A stretch of 64,000 nucleotides of DNA from Agriterribacter humi (GTDB lineage: Bacteria > Bacteroidota > Bacteroidia > Chitinophagales > Chitinophagaceae): the NCBI RefSeq assembly GCF_009192765.1, contig NZ_VOHQ01000001.1, positions 620,001-684,000 on the forward strand, given 5' to 3'. The notes under the pieces are model-generated. The model did not search any database. It saw only the letters and a program-made list of their open reading frames with translations, and was not told where the DNA came from. A program made the translations under genes and the position numbers. Below, one piece after another: positions 1 through 8,104 of this stretch (the stretch's first letter is position 1; each line of letters begins with the position of its first letter).

Positions 1-568
1 TAAAAGTATTAATGCCTTTGCTGCCTTTTGATACATCTGTTTGCGCCATTACCAGGTATATGCTGGCAGTTTTGCCGTTGGTGATCCAGTTTTTGGTTCC
101 GTTCAATACATAATGATCGCCTTTATCTTCGGCTATGGTATGCTGTGAGGTTGCATCACTCCCGGCTTCCGGTTCGCTGAGCAAAAAAGCACCCAGGTAT
201 AAGCTCCCCTCTTTACGGCCCTGGGCCAATGGAGTAAGGTATTGCTGCTTTTGTTCTTCGCTGCCATATTTTTCCAAACCCCAGCAAACCAGGCTATTGT
301 TAACGCTCATGCATACACTCACACTTGCATCTATTTTGCTTATTTCTTCCATGGCCAGCACATAACTGATGCTATCCATACCTGCACCTCCGTATTCGGG
401 CGCAGTCATCATTCCCATAAAACCCAGTTCCGCTAATTTTAAGACCTGTGCTTCAGGAAACTGTTGCTTCTCATCTCTTTCTATTACACCCGGTAAACAT
501 TCATTTTGTGCAAAATCTCGCGCTGCTTTTTGAATCATCAATTGTTCTTCATTCAACTGGAATTGCAT
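1..568 (-). CDS. acyl-CoA dehydrogenase (N-terminal 189 residues, cut by window edge)
   Basis: Reading the minus strand from ATG at 568 gives an uninterrupted frame that leaves the window at base 1. It starts MQFQLNEEQLMIQKAARDFA and contains the family signature LSEPEAGSDA followed by LNGTKNWITNG. These are the N-terminal helical domain and the start of the middle beta domain of FAD-dependent acyl-CoA dehydrogenases, which introduce the alpha-beta double bond in fatty-acid or branched-chain acyl-CoA oxidation. The C-terminal domain with the catalytic glutamate lies outside the window, so chain-length preference cannot be judged. No frameshift was seen in the visible part. Confidence 0.93.
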   Translation of the reverse strand, partial: MQFQLNEEQLMIQKAARDFAQNECLPGVIERDEKQQFPEAQVLKLAELGFMGMMTAPEYGGAGMDSISYVLAMEEISKIDASVSVCMSVNNSLVCWGLEKYGSEEQKQQYLTPLAQGRKEGSLYLGAFLLSEPEAGSDATSQHTIAEDKGDHYVLNGTKNWITNGKTASIYLVMAQTDVSKGSKGINTF

Positions 569-590
569 AGTACTGTTATTTAAAAGAAAA

Positions 591-598
591 CAAAAATA
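591..598 (-). promoter_or_regulatory. Bacteroidota-type -7 element for the acyl-CoA dehydrogenase gene
   Basis: The plus strand reads CAAAAATA, which is TATTTTTG on the minus strand and fits the TAnnTTTG consensus. It lies 23 bases before the start codon. A possible -33 TTG (CAA at 614-616) is present with rather short spacing. Inferred from consensus only. Confidence 0.45.
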
Positions 599-803
599 CA
601 AGAATTGAACTAACAACCGTTCACCCTTCACTTTTACCTTCCGGCATAGCCCAACAACTGCCTGTTGCTATTTTACCTGGAACGCTTCTGCCGTCCGGCC
701 ATTGTAAAACAATAGTTAATGCTGGTTCATTAACAACCCGTTACAGGCGCCGGCGATATTTTGGAATTAATTATGCTGTATAATTCTATAAAAAATTACA
801 ATT

Positions 804-1121
804 ATGAAAAAGATTATTCTCGCCTGTTTTATTATGCTGTTCACAGGAAGCGCCATATTCGCACAGCAAACCCAATCGGCTCAGCCGGCACAGGAAAAAA
901 CAAAGACGGCTAAAAAAGAAGTTGCACATGCAAAAACACATGCTGTAAAAACAGCGGACCATCAAAAACAAACAACGGCTGCGGTTAAGGAATCTTCAGC
1001 AACAGCAACTGCTGCACCTTTAAAGAAAGATGGTACGCCGGATAAAAGGTATAAGAAGCACAGCCAGCACCTAAAAAAAGACGGTACCGCAGACAAAAGG
1101 TTTAAAAAAAATAAACAATAG
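804..1121 (+). CDS. small secreted lysine-rich protein with C-terminal 17-residue tandem repeat
   Basis: The 105-residue product begins with a clear Sec signal peptide (MKKIILACFIMLFTGSAIFA, cleavage near 20/21). An Ala/Thr/Lys/Gln-rich low-complexity stretch follows at about residues 21-71. The tail consists of two consecutive 17-residue repeats, residues 72-88 and 89-105, both of the form xLKKDGTxDKRxKKxxQ. There is no catalytic motif, and the mature protein is strongly basic. I do not recognise a function. The KKDGTxDKR unit looks like a short surface or nucleic-acid/polyanion-binding repeat, but that is inference. A terminator-like hairpin follows directly, so it is probably monocistronic. 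Confidence 0.75.
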   Translation: MKKIILACFIMLFTGSAIFAQQTQSAQPAQEKTKTAKKEVAHAKTHAVKTADHQKQTTAAVKESSATATAAPLKKDGTPDKRYKKHSQHLKKDGTADKRFKKNKQ

Positions 1122-1150
1122 CCGGAAGCAGGGATAAGAGAGCAATATAA

Positions 1151-1187
1151 AGGCTTGCTGAATACGATTTCAGCGAGCCTTTTTTTA
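1151..1187 (+). terminator. rho-independent terminator after the small secreted protein
   Basis: AGGCTTGCTGA pairs with TCAGCGAGCCT (one G-T pair) around a short loop and is followed by a run of seven T. Confidence 0.85.
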
Positions 1188-1249
1188 TTCCTATTAAGCC
1201 CGCTCCCTGTAAAGAGATAAAAAATACCTTTACCTCAAAATATTCACTA

Positions 1250-2233
1250 TTGCATACTGCCCGGATCAATCTACGACTGCAAAAGATAGTAACTGTTATA
1301 GCAGTGGCTTTATTCATCATCAAAATCATTGCATGGTACCTTACCCGGTCTGTGGCTGTGCTTACAGATGCGCTGGAAAGTACAGTTAATGTAACAGCAG
1401 GATTTATCAGCCTTTTCGGTTTATATATTGCTGGCAAACCGCGCGATGCGAATCATCCTTACGGGCATGGCAAAGCCGAATTTCTATCCGCAGCCATAGA
1501 AGGCGCACTGATGATGATAGCAGGCGTTTTTATTATATATGAATCCATTCATCATTTTATTTATCCCCGGGAGTTAAAAAAATTAGACTTTGGTATTCTC
1601 CTCATAGCTGTTACAGCTATTATCAATTATATAGCCGGCGGCTATTGTATAAAAACAGGAAAACAAAACAATTCCCTGGCATTGGTTGCCAGCGGTAAGC
1701 ATTTGCAAAGCGATACTTGGTCTACTTTGGGCATTATAGCAGGACTGGCACTCATATGGTTTACCCACCTGCAATGGATAGACAGCACGATTGCCATTGG
1801 ATTTTCGTTTTTTATTATTTATACAGGTTACCGCATAGTAAGAAGTTCTGTGGCAGGCATAATGGATGAAGCCGACAAGGCCCTGTTGCAAAGAATGGTG
1901 GCATTGCTGAATGCCAACAGGCGGGTAAACTGGATTGACCTGCACAATCTGCGTATTATTAAATACGGCAATGTGCTGCACATGGATTGCCATCTTACAG
2001 TACCCTGGTATCTTAATGTAAAGGAAGCACATGCCGAAATGGATGCGCTTTCGTTGTTAATACAAAAAGAATTTGGAGAATCGGTTGAGCTTTTCATCCA
2101 TGCAGATGCCTGTCTCGACTTCTCCTGCAACATATGCCAAAAGATGGAGTGCACCGTGAGGCAACATACATTTGAAAAAAGAATAGACTGGACCATTGAT
2201 AATATATCCCGCAATACACGCCATATGGCCTGA
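1250..2233 (+). CDS. cation diffusion facilitator family metal/proton antiporter
   Basis: The 327-residue inner-membrane protein has the CDF layout: about six membrane segments in residues 12-190, then a cytoplasmic metal-sensing domain. The site in segment 5 is canonical (H151 and D155 in GKHLQSD). Segment 2 reads LTDALESTVN, giving D40, E43 and N47 instead of the usual His/Asp pairing. The loop HPYGHGKAEF at 69-78 is typical. The C-terminus carries a cysteine cluster, C288, C293, C296 and C301, plus two histidines, a likely extra metal site. No ATG lies in frame upstream, so TTG at 1250 is taken as the start. It should export Zn, Fe, Mn or similar divalent ions; the metal cannot be told. 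Confidence 0.88.
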   Translation: MHTARINLRLQKIVTVIAVALFIIKIIAWYLTRSVAVLTDALESTVNVTAGFISLFGLYIAGKPRDANHPYGHGKAEFLSAAIEGALMMIAGVFIIYESIHHFIYPRELKKLDFGILLIAVTAIINYIAGGYCIKTGKQNNSLALVASGKHLQSDTWSTLGIIAGLALIWFTHLQWIDSTIAIGFSFFIIYTGYRIVRSSVAGIMDEADKALLQRMVALLNANRRVNWIDLHNLRIIKYGNVLHMDCHLTVPWYLNVKEAHAEMDALSLLIQKEFGESVELFIHADACLDFSCNICQKMECTVRQHTFEKRIDWTIDNISRNTRHMA

Positions 2234-2261
2234 TGAAATACAGAAGCATCATAAAATAAAA

Positions 2262-2300
2262 ATTGCAGTTTAATAAAAAAGTTTTCCCTGGTACTGCAAT
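2262..2300. terminator. weak hairpin between two convergent genes
   Basis: ATTGCAGT at 2262-2269 pairs with ACTGCAAT at 2293-2300 across a 23-base loop rich in A and T. It is the only folded element between the converging CDF and HAD genes and may serve both. The stem is weak. Confidence 0.25.
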
Positions 2301-2311
2301 CTCAAATGAAG

Positions 2312-3136
2312 CTAACCTAATGCTACTAACCGATCTTCGGCATGTTTGCTGATTACCTGATCAAACAATTCTTCGTTTAACAGATCATGTATAGAAGGAA
2401 TAATAAAATCAGGTGCATACCCAAACTGTTCCAGGTCTTCTGCTTTGGTTACTCCCGATAAAGTAAGCACAGTGGTAAACCCCATAGAGCCTGCGCCCAA
2501 TATATCGGTACTCATGGTATCGCCGATCATTATCGTTTCGTCTGTAGCCAACTGTAATGTTTTTCTGGCCATACGCATCATTACCGGGCTTGGCTTACCC
2601 ACGCTAAAAGCCCGCTTTCCTGTTGCCATCTCAATCATCGCTACAAAAGCGCCACAGCCTGCCCTGTATTTTCCTCCGCCTACGGGGCAATTCGGGTCAA
2701 GATTTGTAGCAATCAATTTTGATCCTTTCATGATCATGTTAATCGCTTTGTCAACCGATTCCAGCATAATGGTTCTGCCTTCTCCTATTACTACATAATC
2801 AGGATGATCGTCTACAATGGAATAACCTGCATTGTGCAGTTCATTCAGCAAACCTCCTTCACCAATTACATATGCTGTACCACCGGGCGTTTTAGATGCA
2901 AGATACCTGGCAGTAGCCATTGCACAGGTAAAAATGTCTTCATCGCTTACGTTAAAGCCCATTTTCAGCAATTTATAGCAAACATCCCTGCTGGTTCGCT
3001 GGCTATTGTTGGTGAGAAACAAAAAGGGGAATTTCTTTTGCTTAAGCCCGTTAATAAATGCAACGGCACCGGGGATAGGCTCGCTGCCCTTATAGATAAC
3101 ACCATCCATGTCTATCAGAAAACCTGTTTTATACAT
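2312..3136 (-). CDS. HAD-superfamily (class IIA, NagD-like) sugar-phosphate/nucleotide phosphatase
   Basis: The 274-residue cytosolic protein has all HAD motifs in order: DMDGV at 9-13 (nucleophile D9, general acid D11), the second-motif region LTNNS, lysine in GKPSP, and IGDTMSTD with the magnesium-binding aspartates. The length and the cap placed between motifs II and III fit subclass IIA, the NagD/phosphoglycolate-phosphatase-like/PNPase group. These enzymes dephosphorylate nucleoside or sugar monophosphates and short phospho-metabolites; the exact substrate is not predictable. It is divergent from the YeiH-type gene and convergent with the CDF exporter. Confidence 0.88.
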   Translation of the reverse strand: MYKTGFLIDMDGVIYKGSEPIPGAVAFINGLKQKKFPFLFLTNNSQRTSRDVCYKLLKMGFNVSDEDIFTCAMATARYLASKTPGGTAYVIGEGGLLNELHNAGYSIVDDHPDYVVIGEGRTIMLESVDKAINMIMKGSKLIATNLDPNCPVGGGKYRAGCGAFVAMIEMATGKRAFSVGKPSPVMMRMARKTLQLATDETIMIGDTMSTDILGAGSMGFTTVLTLSGVTKAEDLEQFGYAPDFIIPSIHDLLNEELFDQVISKHAEDRLVALG

Positions 3137-3198
3137 ATACCTTTTTTTATGGTTAAATAAAAGGCAGCCAATAGTTAGATAACATTATAACGGACATG

Positions 3199-3206
3199 CA
3201 AAGTTA
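3199..3206 (-). promoter_or_regulatory. -7 element candidate for the HAD phosphatase gene
   Basis: The plus strand reads CAAAGTTA, TAACTTTG on the minus strand, which matches TAnnTTTG, 63 bases before the start codon. No good -33 TTG was seen. Confidence 0.35.
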
Positions 3207-3322
3207 TGAGGGAAAGCAATGATGCAGGAATAACAGCATGCATTAATGTGAGCCGCATGCAATGATATAATGCGAAGATACTGAAAATATTATTTTACAT
3301 TAGCGAAAAAAAAATTCTATTC

Positions 3323-4582
3323 ATGGCAGCACAAAAAAAAGGACTAGCTATTACAGAAGACTGGACAGTGGTAATACTGGGCTTTGCACTTATTCTTCTG
3401 GCTATCGCAGGATTATATTTTCCATTACCGGCTTTTAAATGGAGCAATACAGACCAATTATTCAGCAAAGTATTTTCGGGTCACAACCTTGCAGAGATAA
3501 GCCTGCAATTTTTAATTACATTCGTTATCGCTATAGCGGGTACATGGCTAACGGGAAGGTCCATACGAAACCTGGTATATGTATTTCCTGTTGTTTTTGT
3601 GCTTACCGTCATCGCCCTGGTTATAACGGGCAATAAAACAATGAATGACCTCAACCTCGAATCGGTGATCTTTAGCCTGGCTATTGGATTGCTGATTGGC
3701 AATACCATAAAATTGCCCGACTGGTTCAGGCAAACACTAACCACTGAAATGTTCGTAAAGATCGGGCTGGTACTGCTGGGCACCGCTATTATTTTTTCGG
3801 ATGTGCTGAAAGCGGGCTCCAAAGGACTATTACAGGCCGTTATCGTAGTATTAGCCGTATGGTATTTTGCATTCTGGATCTGCAAAAAGCTAAAAATTGA
3901 TGCAGAATTAGGTATGATGCTTTCCAGTGCCGTGTCCATCTGCGGTGTATCGGCTGCCATTGCTACTTCAGGCGCTATAAAAGGAGATCCTAAAAAGCTA
4001 TCGTATGTCGTTTCACTGGTACTGATCACAGCCATTCCCATGATGATCTTCATGCCCTATATTGCGCTTTACTTTGAATTTCCGGAAGCAGTAACCGGTG
4101 CCTGGCTGGGTGGAACGATTGATACCACAGGCGCTGTAGTAGCTTCAGGAACGTTGGTTGGCGAAGAAGCTTTAAAGATCAGCACCATTGTAAAATTTTC
4201 GCAGAATGTATTATTAGGGCTGGCTGCTTTCGCCATATCCGTTTACTGGACTTACTCCAAAAAAAACAATATCCCGGGCGTTGACCAAAAACCTACATTA
4301 GGATTGATATGGGAACGTTTTCCAAAATTTGTAGTAGGGTTTGTGGCTGCATCGCTGCTCTTTTCTTTTATCATAGATCCATCGGTAGTTGCAACGGTTA
4401 AAGCACCACTGAAAAATATCCAAACGCTCTGGTTTTCCCTGGCCTTTACCAGTATAGGACTTGAAACCAATTTCAGGGATCTGTTCCAAACCAATAACCG
4501 TAAACCACTTTACGCATTCCTGATCGCACAATTCTTCAATATTATTTTCACCCTGATCATCGCCATGATATTGTTTGGATAA
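3323..4582 (+). CDS. YeiH/UPF0324-family membrane transporter (putative sulfate exporter family)
   Basis: The 419-residue integral membrane protein has about ten hydrophobic segments and the family hallmark SSAVSICGVSAAIATSGAI at residues 201-219, followed by the second half-motif GGTIDTTGAVVASG. This is the conserved core of the UPF0324/YeiH family, whose members are annotated as putative sulfate exporters; direct biochemical proof is scarce. It is longer than the E. coli protein, mainly through an N-terminal region with one extra membrane segment at about 17-36. It appears monocistronic. An anion exporter role is family-level inference. Confidence 0.85.
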   Translation: MAAQKKGLAITEDWTVVILGFALILLAIAGLYFPLPAFKWSNTDQLFSKVFSGHNLAEISLQFLITFVIAIAGTWLTGRSIRNLVYVFPVVFVLTVIALVITGNKTMNDLNLESVIFSLAIGLLIGNTIKLPDWFRQTLTTEMFVKIGLVLLGTAIIFSDVLKAGSKGLLQAVIVVLAVWYFAFWICKKLKIDAELGMMLSSAVSICGVSAAIATSGAIKGDPKKLSYVVSLVLITAIPMMIFMPYIALYFEFPEAVTGAWLGGTIDTTGAVVASGTLVGEEALKISTIVKFSQNVLLGLAAFAISVYWTYSKKNNIPGVDQKPTLGLIWERFPKFVVGFVAASLLFSFIIDPSVVATVKAPLKNIQTLWFSLAFTSIGLETNFRDLFQTNNRKPLYAFLIAQFFNIIFTLIIAMILFG

Positions 4583-5017
4583 GGCATCAGCAGTCAGGTA
4601 TCAGGTGGGTAAATTAATAACAGTAGGATGAATTCTCCTCTCGGATTTTGTGATTTGTGGTTTATGGTTGCATTGCACTTCGAATTTCGAAATTCCGTCT
4701 TCGAATTTTGTGGTTTATTGTTTTTGGCTTACCGTTGAGATTTCATTTCGAATTTCGGGTTTCTGTTTTCGGATTTGAAATTGAAATTTATTTGGTTTTT
4801 GTGATTTGGTTCTTTATGCTTGGTATTCATCCTGTATTCTATTCGGGTTTCGAAATTCCGGCTTCGGATTTAATTGCATCTGGCATTGGCAGCCTGCCCG
4901 CCGTGGCGGGGAACGAACCATCTGCATTTATTTGTTTCCTGTTATTTATTTCCTGGACCTTTATATTCCCTTCGTATTTCCTATATTTATCCTTTATATA
5001 TTAAACCCTTTTACCTC
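4583..5017. repeat. 435-bp spacer of degenerate AT-rich repeats
   Basis: No credible gene is seen; the open frames here have no domain or codon signature. About 4670-4870 is built from imperfect copies of TTCGAATTTCG/GAAATTCCG and TTTGTGATTTGGTTC-like units. A closely related stretch recurs at 12331-12420. The end nearest the upstream stop codon carries CAGTCAGGTATCAGGTG, resembling the CAGGTT-type tracts found after other genes in this window. Function unknown. Confidence 0.6.
4891..4910. repeat. REP-like GC palindrome
   Basis: CCCGCC-GT-GGCGGG at 4897-4910, preceded by GCCTG, is a GC-rich island in an AT-rich spacer. Its core matches the palindrome at 12352-12365. Probably a dispersed palindromic element. 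Confidence 0.45.
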
Positions 5018-7540
5018 ATGGATACCAGGAGAGATTTTATTAAAAAAGCAGCACTATTATCGGGCGGCACAGGTTTGCTAAGCGGACTGCCACCTTCTAT
5101 TCAGAAAGCATTTGCTATTAACCCCGAAGCAGGCTCTACTTATCTTGATGCGGAACATATTGTTTTTCTGATGCAGGAGAACCGTTCCTTTGATCACTGC
5201 TATGGCACGCTGCAGGGCGTTCGCGGCTTTAATGATCCCCGCGCTATTCCATTACCCAACAAAAACAAAGTATGGCTGCAATCCAACGCTGCCGGTGAAA
5301 CGTATGCACCTTTCCGTTTAAACATAAAAGAAAGTAACATTACCTGGCTGGGGTCGCTGCCGCATGGCTGGAGTGACATGACGGACGCCAGGAATGAAGG
5401 AAAACATGATAAATGGTTAGACTCCAAAAAATCGGGGCATAAGGAGGTGAGAGAGATGCCATTGACCATGGGCCATTTTAACCGGCAGGACATTCCTTTC
5501 TATTACGCACTTGCCGATGCATTTACCGTTTGCGATCAGCATTTCTGTGGTTCCTTAACCGGCACAACACCCAACAGGCTGTATTTTTGGACAGGAACCA
5601 TCCGTGAGAAACACGATGAAAATGTACAGGCCAATGTATATAATTCCGATGTTACCTATGACAGGGAAGCATCGTGGAAAACATTCCCGGAATACCTCGA
5701 AGAAAACGATATACCCTGGAGAATATATCAGAATGAGCTAAGCGTTGACACCGGCTTTGAAGGAGAGGAGGAAGATTGGCTGGCCAATTTTACCGACAAT
5801 CCCATTGAATGGTTTTCGCAGTTTAAGGTACGGTTTTCACCCCGGCATATCCAGTACATGAAAAAAATGCAGGAGGTATTGCCTGCTATAATAAAAGAAC
5901 TGGAAGAAAAAATAGCAGCATTGCCTGAATCCAACAATGATCGTCCGCAGCTTTTGAAAGACCTGAACAGAAAAAAAGCGACTCTAGCCCGCGCAACAAA
6001 AGATTCGGAGGAGTATAACCTGGAAGCATACAACAAATTATCGGAGTGGCATAAAAATTTGCATGAAAAGGCATTTACCGACAACCGGAATGACCCCGAT
6101 TACCGCCACCTTACAGATATCACCTATACTGAAAACAATACGGAGCGCAAAATGGAGATCCCAAAGGGTGATGTGCTGCACCAGTTCAGAACTGATGTGG
6201 AAAATGGTAAATTACCTACTGTTTCGTGGATTGTGGCGCCGTGCCGTTTTTCCGATCATCCGGGTTCACCGTGGTATGGCGCCTGGTATTTAAGTGAAGT
6301 GATAGACATTCTTACGAAGAATCCGGAAGTATGGAAAAAAACCATTTTTGTGCTCAATTACGATGAAAATGACGGGTATTTTGATCATGTACCTCCTTTT
6401 GTACCGCCCAATCCTTATAAAGAAAACAGTGGTTTGGTATCGGCCGGAATAGATACCAAAACAGAATACCTGAACCGCAGCCAGCAATGGATGAAAGATA
6501 AAGCAGCAAGCAAGGGCGACCGTGAAGGTCCTATAGGCCTTGGTTTTCGTGTACCCATGGTAGTGGCATCGCCCTGGAGCCGCGGCGGATTTGTAAACTC
6601 AGAAGTATTTGACCTTACCTCTCCTATCCAGTTCCTGGAACATTTTTTATCTAAAAAAACAGGTAAGAAAATAGAGAACAGCAATCTCACCCAATGGCGC
6701 CGCACGGTTTCGGGAGATCTCACCTCCGTATTCAGACCATACAATGGAGAAGCCATACCCGCGCCAAAACCGGTTGACAGAATTCCATTTTTAGAAAGCA
6801 TTCATAAAGCGCAGTTTAAAGCGCTGCCTTCCGGCTTTAAGAATCTCAGCACTTCCGAAATAGAACAAATCAATAAAGATCCTTACGCCTCACCATGGAT
6901 ACCGCAGCAGGAAAAAGGAACAAGGCCCGCCACGCCATTGCCTTACCAATTGTATGCAGATGGAAAGCTTAGCGATGACAAGCAAACTTTTAAAATAAAA
7001 TTTGCAGCAAAGAACGAAGTATTTGGCACTTCAGCTACCGGCTCGCCATTTAATGTATATATGCCCGGTAAAGATACTGCCCCTCGTAATTATGCTGTAA
7101 AAGCAGGCGACCAGCTCATTGATACATGGACACTGCCCGCTAATGAAAACTATCATTTGCAGGTGTACGGCCCAAATGGCTTCTTCCGCGAATTTTTGGG
7201 TAATGGCAACGATCCTGCCTTAGATATTGCTTTGGAATACCAGCGTGCTGCTGGCGCCACAAAAAAGCTTAGCGGAAATGCCGAAATAAAGCTCAGGAAC
7301 ACCGGTAAACAAAAACTAACCGTAGAAGTAACAGACAATGCTTATAAAGGTAAGGCGCAAACGAAGATCATCAACCCTGGTGCACAGGCAAGCATTATTG
7401 CCGACCTGTCTAAAAGCTCCGGTTGGTACGACCTGAGTGTGAAAGTAAAAGGACAAAAGGATTTTGAAAAAAGATACGCCGGCAGGGTGGAAACAGGCAG
7501 GATTAGCATTACGGATCCGTTTATGGGAAGAGTGGTGTGA
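5018..7540 (+). CDS. phosphocholine-specific phospholipase C (non-hemolytic PlcN type), Tat-exported
   Basis: The start ATG at 5018 was chosen because it is followed by a Tat signal (MDTRRDFIKKA and a hydrophobic stretch to about residue 32); the open frame extends further upstream only into repeat DNA. The 840-residue enzyme has the phosphoesterase domain, with the metal-binding ENRSFDHCYGTL motif at 54-65, the LNYDENDGYFDHV region, and two C-terminal beta domains (about 620-835) of the kind paired in bacterial PC-PLC. It hydrolyses phosphatidylcholine or related phospholipids outside the cytoplasm, releasing phosphocholine and diacylglycerol. It is not in a phosphate-scavenging operon. A GTGGTGAG-type tract begins at its stop codon. 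Confidence 0.93.
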   Translation: MDTRRDFIKKAALLSGGTGLLSGLPPSIQKAFAINPEAGSTYLDAEHIVFLMQENRSFDHCYGTLQGVRGFNDPRAIPLPNKNKVWLQSNAAGETYAPFRLNIKESNITWLGSLPHGWSDMTDARNEGKHDKWLDSKKSGHKEVREMPLTMGHFNRQDIPFYYALADAFTVCDQHFCGSLTGTTPNRLYFWTGTIREKHDENVQANVYNSDVTYDREASWKTFPEYLEENDIPWRIYQNELSVDTGFEGEEEDWLANFTDNPIEWFSQFKVRFSPRHIQYMKKMQEVLPAIIKELEEKIAALPESNNDRPQLLKDLNRKKATLARATKDSEEYNLEAYNKLSEWHKNLHEKAFTDNRNDPDYRHLTDITYTENNTERKMEIPKGDVLHQFRTDVENGKLPTVSWIVAPCRFSDHPGSPWYGAWYLSEVIDILTKNPEVWKKTIFVLNYDENDGYFDHVPPFVPPNPYKENSGLVSAGIDTKTEYLNRSQQWMKDKAASKGDREGPIGLGFRVPMVVASPWSRGGFVNSEVFDLTSPIQFLEHFLSKKTGKKIENSNLTQWRRTVSGDLTSVFRPYNGEAIPAPKPVDRIPFLESIHKAQFKALPSGFKNLSTSEIEQINKDPYASPWIPQQEKGTRPATPLPYQLYADGKLSDDKQTFKIKFAAKNEVFGTSATGSPFNVYMPGKDTAPRNYAVKAGDQLIDTWTLPANENYHLQVYGPNGFFREFLGNGNDPALDIALEYQRAAGATKKLSGNAEIKLRNTGKQKLTVEVTDNAYKGKAQTKIINPGAQASIIADLSKSSGWYDLSVKVKGQKDFEKRYAGRVETGRISITDPFMGRVV

Positions 7541-7570
7541 GGGGACGAGTGGTGAGTAGTGAGTGGTGAG
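7541..7570 (+). repeat. GTGAG-type tract after the phospholipase gene
   Basis: Degenerate repeats of GTGGTGAG/TAGTGAG start at the stop codon, G-rich on the strand of the preceding gene. The family recurs at about ten places in the window. Confidence 0.6.
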
Positions 7571-7685
7571 TTGATCCGGCTATTTTAATGGCATTGGGTT
7601 TATGTGTTATAGTGAATAACAGTGTTCTGTATCATGCATTTTTCTGCCGTTGAATAAATCTGTTTAGCATTAAATATTGAAAGCT

Positions 7686-7727
7686 TTAAACGTTCCCAGG
7701 CATTTGTAAATGCCTGGGAACGTTTAA
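7686..7727. repeat. 20-bp perfect inverted repeat with 2-base spacer
   Basis: Arms 7686-7705 and 7708-7727 are exact reverse complements separated by GT. The core is GTTCCCAGGCATTT. There is no T-run on either side, so it is not a standard terminator. It lies in a gene-poor stretch 58 bases upstream of a broken nuclease-like fragment. It may be a mobile-element remnant, a cruciform-forming site or a binding site. Confidence 0.8.
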
Positions 7728-7784
7728 GGGTAGATAGATGCGTAAATCGGAGCACAATTATAAGCGACAGATAACGTAAAACAA

Positions 7785-8071
7785 ATGGCAATATACAAAC
7801 CTGGACAACGACTTGACTTTATTAAGGAAATTCCTTTCAAATTTGAAAAGGAAATTCAATCATTAATAGAGAATGGTCTGCTGTGTTCTACATCAATATC
7901 CTGAACGAAATAAATGAAAGCATAGATGACCGGCCCGACAACTCAAAGCTATTGATCATTCAAAGAGCTGCATCAGACTCCACTGTACTCCCAAAAAAAA
8001 GCTTTAACGAAAATAACTATGCCATACAGGAGATCATAAAAGAAATGGCCGTTACCATAAGAAAAGGTTAG
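7785..8071 (+). pseudogene. fragment of a PD-(D/E)XK-like (DUF5655-type) protein joined to an unrecognised open frame
   Basis: ATG at 7785 opens a 39-codon frame, MAIYKPGQRLDFIKEIPFKF and on, that stops at 7904. The IKEIPFKFEKEIQSL stretch resembles, from memory, the N-terminus of DUF5655-type nuclease-fold proteins that are normally some 300 residues long. A second frame, shifted by one, is open from about 7847 to 8071 and encodes YINILNEINESIDDRPDNS followed by LLIIQRAASDSTVLPKK. I do not recognise the second part. Either a frameshift joins two parts of one decayed gene, or this is a truncated nuclease next to a small unknown gene with a GTG start at 7883. Not expected to make an active nuclease. 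Confidence 0.4.
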
Positions 8072-8104
8072 GCTATTGGTCGTTTAAAATATGCGGCGAC
8101 CTAT

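Noticed and set aside
4657-5004. 115-codon open frame in the AT-rich spacer
   Set aside because: The Phe/Leu/Ile-rich translation simply reflects the TTTGG/TTCGAATTT repeats; no start context, domain or codon bias.
4874-5017. Upstream extension of the phospholipase C reading frame by 48 codons
   Set aside because: The added residues come from repeat DNA and would bury the Tat signal; ATG 5018 puts the twin-arginine motif at the N-terminus.
7686-7727. Rho-independent terminator
   Set aside because: No T-run on either strand after the stem and the loop is only 2 bases, so it is reported as an inverted repeat instead.
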